From Laburnicola sp. R22_1 (Eukaryota > Ascomycota > Dothideomycetes > Pleosporales > Didymosphaeriaceae): 64,000 nt of DNA. The stretch is taken from assembly GCA_014281115.1 (NCBI GenBank), contig JACONQ010000008.1:1-64000 (forward strand), read 5' to 3'. The notes below the pieces were generated by a model that saw nothing but the letters and a program-made list of their open reading frames with translations, did no database searches and was not told where the DNA came from. Every line of letters starts with the position of its first letter. Positions within the stretch are counted from its first letter, which is position 1. Positions 58,507 to 64,000 of this stretch are shown one piece after another. Position numbers and translations under genes: made by a program.

Positions 58507-60240
58507 CTATAATAAAATCACTCTAATTTACTATTAACACTATCTGAAAATAAGCCGCTAAGGGTAATATCTAACTCCTTCTCTATCTCTTTATTTATCT
58601 AATAGGTCCTTGCGTTGTGTCTAGGCTCTTCGCACCTCCCATAGCGGCGTTGTGTTAAGGGACCTGCCTCTCCCTCACTACTACCTCGCGCCCTTTTAAT
58701 AACTTCACCCTAATAGAAGGGCTTTCTACTTCCCAATCTGCTCCCTAAGTAAAGTCTAGAGTCCTACCTTTCTAAATGCGCTTTCTTTTACGCGTTTTTC
58801 GCTTTGTTAGAATCTTAACTTGCTTCTTAAGTTTCTTAATGCGGGTCTTTTAAAGTACACTATAGTAGAGTATATGTTTAGCACCTTTTATAAGCTGTGA
58901 GTAGCTCGATTTAGCATTAGGTAGAGACCGAATAAAATAGTCGCGTACGAGCTTTAACTGGGATCTAAACTTAAGAATATTACTTAGAGTCCTGGCTTGC
59001 TATAGTGTATCTGGTGGGGTACCCTAAGGTGGGGTACCCTAAGGTGGAGTGTGAATACGCATATTAAGGCAATCTACTACTACTAACGTATCTAAAGAGA
59101 TAAGCCTAGAGGTCTTAAAGGCCTTCTTGTAGTTTTCTAGTGTAAATATATTAAAAAACGCGTTATAAAAGGCTAGTAGAAAGCCCTCTTTATTAATATA
59201 AAAGACGCGTTAGCGTGCTAAGTCCCGCACGCGCTAGGAGTACTTTAGTTTTAGTGGCGCGAAATAGATCATATTAAGTAGCTAGAGGATATAAGATAAG
59301 TGCGCTGGCATATAGAGTGTTAGGATCTTCTGTTCTAGATAATAATCCTTAAAATCCTAGGGGTAGTGGCTCTTATAGCTGTCTAGAATAAGTAATCTCT
59401 ATAACTCTACTATGCGCGGCCTTATATACGCGTTAAAGTGCTTTAACTATATAACTCTAAGCTCGCTATTAGTCTAGCCAGTCTTAGAGACTAAGAGCTT
59501 CTAATTATGGGGAATACTAGTCTTCTTATACTACGCTAAGATGTGAACTCGCCCTTTGTAAATAATAAAGAGTAGGGTAGTATACTTAGTAGCGCAAATA
59601 CTCTAAATTACTATAACCTACTTGCGATTGCCTGGCTAAACAAGCGTAGGTTAAGAACGTCTTTTTAAACTAGTTATAACCTTTATTAAGCTAATAACTT
59701 CTATCTAGAAGCCTGACTTATTAAAGTTATAGATATCTTTATTCTGCACTTTATACTTGGCTTTTGTGTCCTCCACTAGCTAAAACTACGCGTTTATAAT
59801 CTCTAGGTCTTTCTATTATATTCTCTATTAGTCCTTCGCTTGATTAAAAGCCATTTTAAGCTTAGGTACGCGCTTTATAAAGCGCTAAGCCTAGCATTAT
59901 CCTACAGGGTCTCTGTGCTGCGCAGCTAGTAGTTTGTTAGCCATATCTTCTATCTTATCTAGCTAGGGTGCAAATCCTCGCAAATCTAAGTTAAGAATAT
60001 ACTGTATAAGCGTTTGCTCTTTAGTTATAGTAAGCTTTGCCATGCCTAATTGTGTATCTGCTTAGGCAGTAATTCTATTAATTTAATTGCTTAGTGTAGA
60101 CTTTGGGATATTATATACTATAGTAGCGCGTCGCAGGCTTAAAATTTGCTTATTCTAATAGGCGTGAAGGGTAAGCTTAATTCTGCCTTTTTAATTAGAT
60201 AATAACGCGTTATATTATTAAGACATTATAATTTATAGTG
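58507..60240 (-). pseudogene. pogo no. 5 transposase, RIP-mutated
   Basis: Minus-strand reading from about 60240 gives a CENP-B-type HTH region (ILNLDLRGFAP then DKIEDMANKLLAAQHRD), RFIKRVPKLKMAFNQAKD, and the first catalytic region IYNFNKSGF (family NFDESGF, about 59700-59740). It then gives a DGHGSH-like block near 59370-59400 and a YPSHLSYILQLLN-like one near 59270-59310. Many TAG/TAA codons. The solo LTR lies just beyond the preserved 3' part. Confidence 0.72.
59010..59046 (+). repeat. Short tandem duplication GGTGGGGTACCCTAA
   Basis: GGTGGGGTACCCTAAGGTGG occurs as two tandem 15-bp units plus the start of a third (GGTGGAGTG) within the decayed transposase. A GC-rich expansion in otherwise AT-drifting DNA. 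Confidence 0.85.
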
Positions 60241-60291
60241 AAGTGTTGTAGTCTTAGCAAAACCTGTCCGGGCTACTAATAAAATATATTA

Positions 60292-60536
60292 ACTAGTTAA
60301 TTATAATATAAATATAACAAAGCTATATACTAATTAGCCACTAATAACTTTTTATAATAATAACTAATATATCTTATAAAGAAAATTTAGGATAGATATT
60401 TATACCTAGATTTTATTTATATATTACTACTATAATATCTTTTTAAAGTTAAGATTAATAGGCGCTAATAAATTAAAATTATAAATAATATTTTAAACTA
60501 TAATATTAATAATACAAGTAATATATAGAATTATAG
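60292..60536. other. AT-rich spacer, nothing recognised
   Basis: Short degenerate stretch between the pogo element and the next family A copy. Confidence 0.4.
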
Positions 60537-61622
60537 TCGGCTTGCCAAACACCTTTTTAATCTTTTTATAGTTTAATATTAAAGTAGATTAAGATAAAAG
60601 GTTATATATACTACTATATACTGTACCTAATTCTAATTAAAGACTAACCTTAAACACCTTAATAACCCTACACCCTATAAGCTTCTAACCTATATAAGGC
60701 TCACTTACGCTGTATATAGCACACCTGGCTTATTGCTACTACTATTATTAGTTATTCGCGCTCACGCCGCTACGCGGCGTACATGCTTAAATAAGCCAAC
60801 TTAATAGCAATAATAGCTAGGAGGATCTTACGAATCTATGCAACGCTCTTGCCACATCAAAGCTTGTTAATAAAGACCTTATTGTCCTCTTGCGTCTCCT
60901 ACTAGAGGATTCTATTACTAATAAGAAGTAATTACGTCTACTAGAGCAGGAATATAGTCTAGCTATTCTCTGTAAACTAGATTAGCTGCTAGCCTAACTA
61001 GTATATATAGATAGCATTATAAATAGTTAAGTATACCTATCTATCGCGCTAGATAAGTATCTTACAGATAGAATAGAACTCTAACGTGGCCATATTAGTA
61101 GTAGCGGCGCGAATCTTTGGCGTGTACTTTTCGACGATGGCGAGTACTTCTTTAGGGACGACGTTAATGCCTAGATAGATAGTAGGGCTTAGAGAGATAG
61201 TAGGGACTTTGTTAAGGACAATCTTAATATAGTAATAAAGCGATGGTGTATCTAGTACGTGTTACCCTTATCCTACTACTTACAAGAAACATACCTATTA
61301 ATATGTTAACTTGTGTTATTTGCAACAATCTAGATAGTAGTTTATAACTTAGGATAGTAGAGAAGAGATAGCTTATAGTGTGGCCGCGCTAAAGTCTTAT
61401 CTTTTCTAAAGTTCTAAGTGGCCTCTTTGTAAAGATTTTACTTATAGGAGCCTCGCGCTAAGACCGCCAAGCTCGCTTAGTAGTTCAAACGCGCTTTTTT
61501 TATTATTACCTTTTTTACGCTCTTTTTAATTACTAAGCAGGGGGCTCTGCTTTTTTTGTTATGTTATTTGAGATAAAAGCCTTTGTCGTGCTACCCCTAG
61601 GTAGTTAATTTAACGCCACATA
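60537..61622 (-). repeat. Family A repeat, complete reverse copy, least mutated
   Basis: 1086 bp; on the minus strand from TGTGGCGTTAAATTAACTAC (61622) to TTTGGCAAGCCGAC (60537). It is the best-kept copy: its coding-like stretch reads IYLGINVVPKEVLAIVEKYT then PKIRAATTNMATLEFYSI (61060-61230, minus strand). This favours a once-real protein over chance. Confidence 0.88.
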
Positions 61623-62135
61623 GAATTATATTCTCTTTTTCGTTCTAGATAATATTTTTTAAATAGTTTATACTAAACGCTCTAAGCTAAAGTGCTATTA
61701 TTACTAATATTATTGTATATAATAGCTAAGAGCTTTTATATAGTTTCTATATTCTTAAAAACCTATAGTACTTTTAATACTATTAATACTTTAGTATAAC
61801 TACTATGTATTAGTATAAAGTTAAGTAGCTTTTTTAAGCTGCTAAGCGTTATTAATATAGTTACTATTAATAGCTAGAAAGCGAAAGTAATTAGCTATAA
61901 ACTATACGTTAAGCAAGATAAAAAGTTTAATTACCTTACTAATATTACTAAAAATAGCTATCGTAGTAGCGTTAAAGTTATTTAGAAATATTTAGTAGAT
62001 CCTATACTATCTAGTTATTATAGCGTTAGGCCTAAGAAAATAAAAAAAGTATTAAAAGAATAGTTACTCTACTATTTAAAAGAACTATTTATTATTAATT
62101 ACTACTTATATAAATTTAGTTTTAAATACCTATGT
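61623..62135. other. AT-rich spacer, nothing recognised
   Basis: Degenerate sequence between two family A pieces that face apart. Confidence 0.4.
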
Positions 62136-62240
62136 GTAGTATTAAATTAACTACCTAGGGGTAGCACGAGAAAGGCTTTTATCTTAAATAATATAACAAA
62201 AAACTAGAGCCTTCTGCTTAGTAATTAAAAAGAAAAGTCT
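62136..62240 (+). repeat. Family A 5'-end fragment, forward
   Basis: ATTAAATTAACTACCTAGGG then GTAGCACGAGAAAGGCTTTT up to TTAGTAATTAAAAAG, cut off after about 105 bp. The fragment lengths here, at 57336 and near 22.4-22.7 kb are similar, suggesting a recurrent break. Confidence 0.7.
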
Positions 62241-62556
62241 TTTTATAAATAGACTTATTCTACTATATATATACTTAGAACTTTATATAAAGTTAAGAAG
62301 ATTGTGTGCTAGGTACTAGATGTTAGTGTCTCCTATTTTACTTCTTATTATGTATAGTGTGGACTCGATCTTAGTTAGAATCTCTACACAACAAAGATCT
62401 TTAATAGTTAAGAAGATACTTAGTACTAATTAGCTAAGTACTAATAGAGTTAACGCTTAGGTATTATAATATATAGCTATTATTAAAATAAAATATATAT
62501 AGATAACTAAAAGAGTACTATATATTCTTCTAAAATATAGTTTAAATAATACCTAT
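62241..62556. other. AT-rich spacer, nothing recognised
   Basis: Degenerate sequence, no borders or motifs. Confidence 0.4.
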
Positions 62557-63634
62557 AGTTAGCTTAATAAATACCTTTTTTAATCTTTTTTTAGTTTAAA
62601 ATTAAAGTAAGTTAAGATAAAAGGTTATTATATACTATATATAGCACCTAATTCTAATTAAAAAAACCTTTATTATCTAATAATATAATAGTAGTTTAAA
62701 CTTTAAACTTACTTATATTTTGCTTACACCCTATAAGCTTTAAACCTATATAAGATTTACTTATAGTATATATAGTATATCTAGCTTATTTTTACTACTA
62801 ATATTAGTTATTCTAACTTAATAGTATTAATAGCTAGAAGAATCTTATAGATCTATATAACACTCTTACTATATTAAAGCTTATTAATAAAGATCTTATT
62901 ATTTTCTTTTTACGTCCCCTACTAGAAAATTCTAGTACTAATAAGAAGTAATTATATTTACTAAAGTAGGAATATAGTGCTGCTATCCTTTATAAACTAG
63001 ACTAGCTGCTAGCCTAACTAGTATATAAGGATAGCCTTATAAATAGTTAAGTATACCTATTTTTACGCTAGATAAGTATTTTATAAATAGAATAGAACTT
63101 TAGTATAGCTATAATAGTAGTAGTAGGGTAAAACTATAGTATATACTCTTTAGTAATAGTAAGTACTTCTTTAGAAATAATATTAATGTCTAAATAAATA
63201 GTAGGGTATAGAGAGATAGTAGGAGATTTATTAAGAATAACCTTAATAGAGTAATAGAGTAATAGTGTATCTAGTATATATTATCCTTATCCTACTACTT
63301 ATAAGAAACATATCTATTAATATATTAACTTATATTATTTATAATAATCTAGATAGTAGTTTACAACTTAGAATAGTAAAAAAATAAAAAATAGTATTGC
63401 TACACTAAAGTTTTATTCCTCTCCTAAAGTTCTAAGTAGCCTCTTTATAAAAAAATTATATATAGAAGCTTTACGCTAAGACTACTAAGCTTGCTTAGTA
63501 GTTTAAACACGTATTTTTAATTACCTTTTTACGCTCTTTTTAGTTACTAAGTAGGAGACTCTACTTTTTTATTGTATTATATAAGATAAAAGCCTTTATT
63601 ATTCTACCCCTAGGTAGATAATTTAACAACACAA
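62557..63634 (-). repeat. Family A repeat, complete reverse copy, heavily mutated
   Basis: From GTTAGCTTAATAAATACCTT (terminal GTCGGCTTGCC decayed) to CCCCTAGGTAGATAATTTAA, then CAACACA. About 1.08 kb, collinear with 60537-61622 but with most C and G lost. Confidence 0.82.
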
Positions 63635-64000
63635 ATAATACCTATATAAAAATAAGAGTTTTAGTATAAGTTATAAGTTTATTTATTTTTAGCCTATTAG
63701 GTATTAAACTACTATATATTCTATATAGTAAAATTTTTTTCTTTCACTTTTATAAATTTAAAGGGAATATTAAATAAAATAAAATATTTTACTTTCTAAC
63801 CTATTAGCCTATAAGGCTAGAATTCTATATTTAAGAAAGGTATTTAGTAGTAAAGTAACTGGTTTATTAATATAGGGCTATTTATTAATTCTAGGATAAG
63901 TATAGCACTTAATATAGTACTTAAGAATATTAGTGTAATAAAAAGATATAATAACTAGTTAGATAGTTATTTAAGAGAATAGTAATTTAATAAAAAAGGA
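63635..64000. other. AT-rich DNA at the window edge, nothing recognised
   Basis: Degenerate TA-rich sequence with no readable frame or repeat border. Confidence 0.4.

Larger units (their letters stand above)
57804..60289 (-). mobile_element. Fot1/pogo-like DNA transposon no. 5 (minus), containing a solo LTR
   Basis: Ends: left ATATATTCTATTAGTAGCCC, right on the minus strand ATATATTTTATTAGTAGCCC; then CG(A/G)A(T/C)AG. TA duplications at 57802-57803 and 60290-60291. The ends resemble those of transposon no. 1 (ATGTATTCTATTAGTGAGCC). Length 2486 bp, about 2.19 kb without the 292-bp LTR and its 5-bp duplication. Transposase on the minus strand. Confidence 0.85.

Overview
The window looks like an AT-rich, repeat-dominated (probably subtelomeric) stretch of a filamentous ascomycete (Pezizomycotina) chromosome. 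Short GT-AG introns of about 41-58 bp split the genes. Near one edge there is a CCCTAA/TTAGGG array. Old transposons carry almost exclusively C-to-T/G-to-A changes that create TAG and TAA stops, the signature of repeat-induced point mutation (RIP). I infer a fungus but cannot name the species.

Layout. 1-3.4 kb has balanced composition and one spliced minus-strand gene (1-1360) whose C-terminal coding sequence runs through 28 telomeric hexamers. 3.4-7.7 kb is RIP-mutated and holds a Fot1/pogo element inside an unidentified ~1.1 kb repeat family (family A below). 7.9-15.1 kb is a gene island: a NUP-family nucleoside permease/phosphorylase-like gene (8073-9297, minus), a divergent patatin/NB-ARC/TPR NOD-like receptor (about 9991-14233, plus), and a truncated dynamin-like GTPase fragment (14867-15066, minus). 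15.5-17.6 kb is a second pogo element whose 656-codon reading frame is broken only by stops. From 17.7 kb to the end the DNA is a graveyard of nested transposable elements.

Nested elements with borders I could read directly (TIRs or LTRs plus target duplications): a 993-bp TA-flanked element (20446-21438), a 285-bp GC-rich element (24050-24334) with a decayed second copy (56399-56682), a pogo element (25312-32651) split by a complete Copia element (25853-31323), another pogo element (32691-34481), a 9.7-kb Gypsy element on the minus strand (40013-49720), a Tc1/mariner element (51421-52744), and a minus-strand pogo element (57804-60289) holding a solo Copia LTR (58210-58501). A 1.7-kb large inverted repeat (22762-24488), a 165-bp (TTA) microsatellite and several tandem repeats fill other parts.

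How the parts relate. The only intact-looking genes sit in the two non-RIP islands. The NLR has the architecture of fungal allorecognition/immunity receptors (patatin effector, NTPase switch, TPR sensor). It lies beside a nucleoside-phosphorylase-like gene and a dynamin remnant. The most unusual items are the telomeric repeat read as a (Leu-Gly)28 tail in a spliced gene, the unidentified family A that hosts most of the TA-targeting transposons, and the GC-rich palindromic 285-bp element present as one fresh and one RIP-decayed copy.
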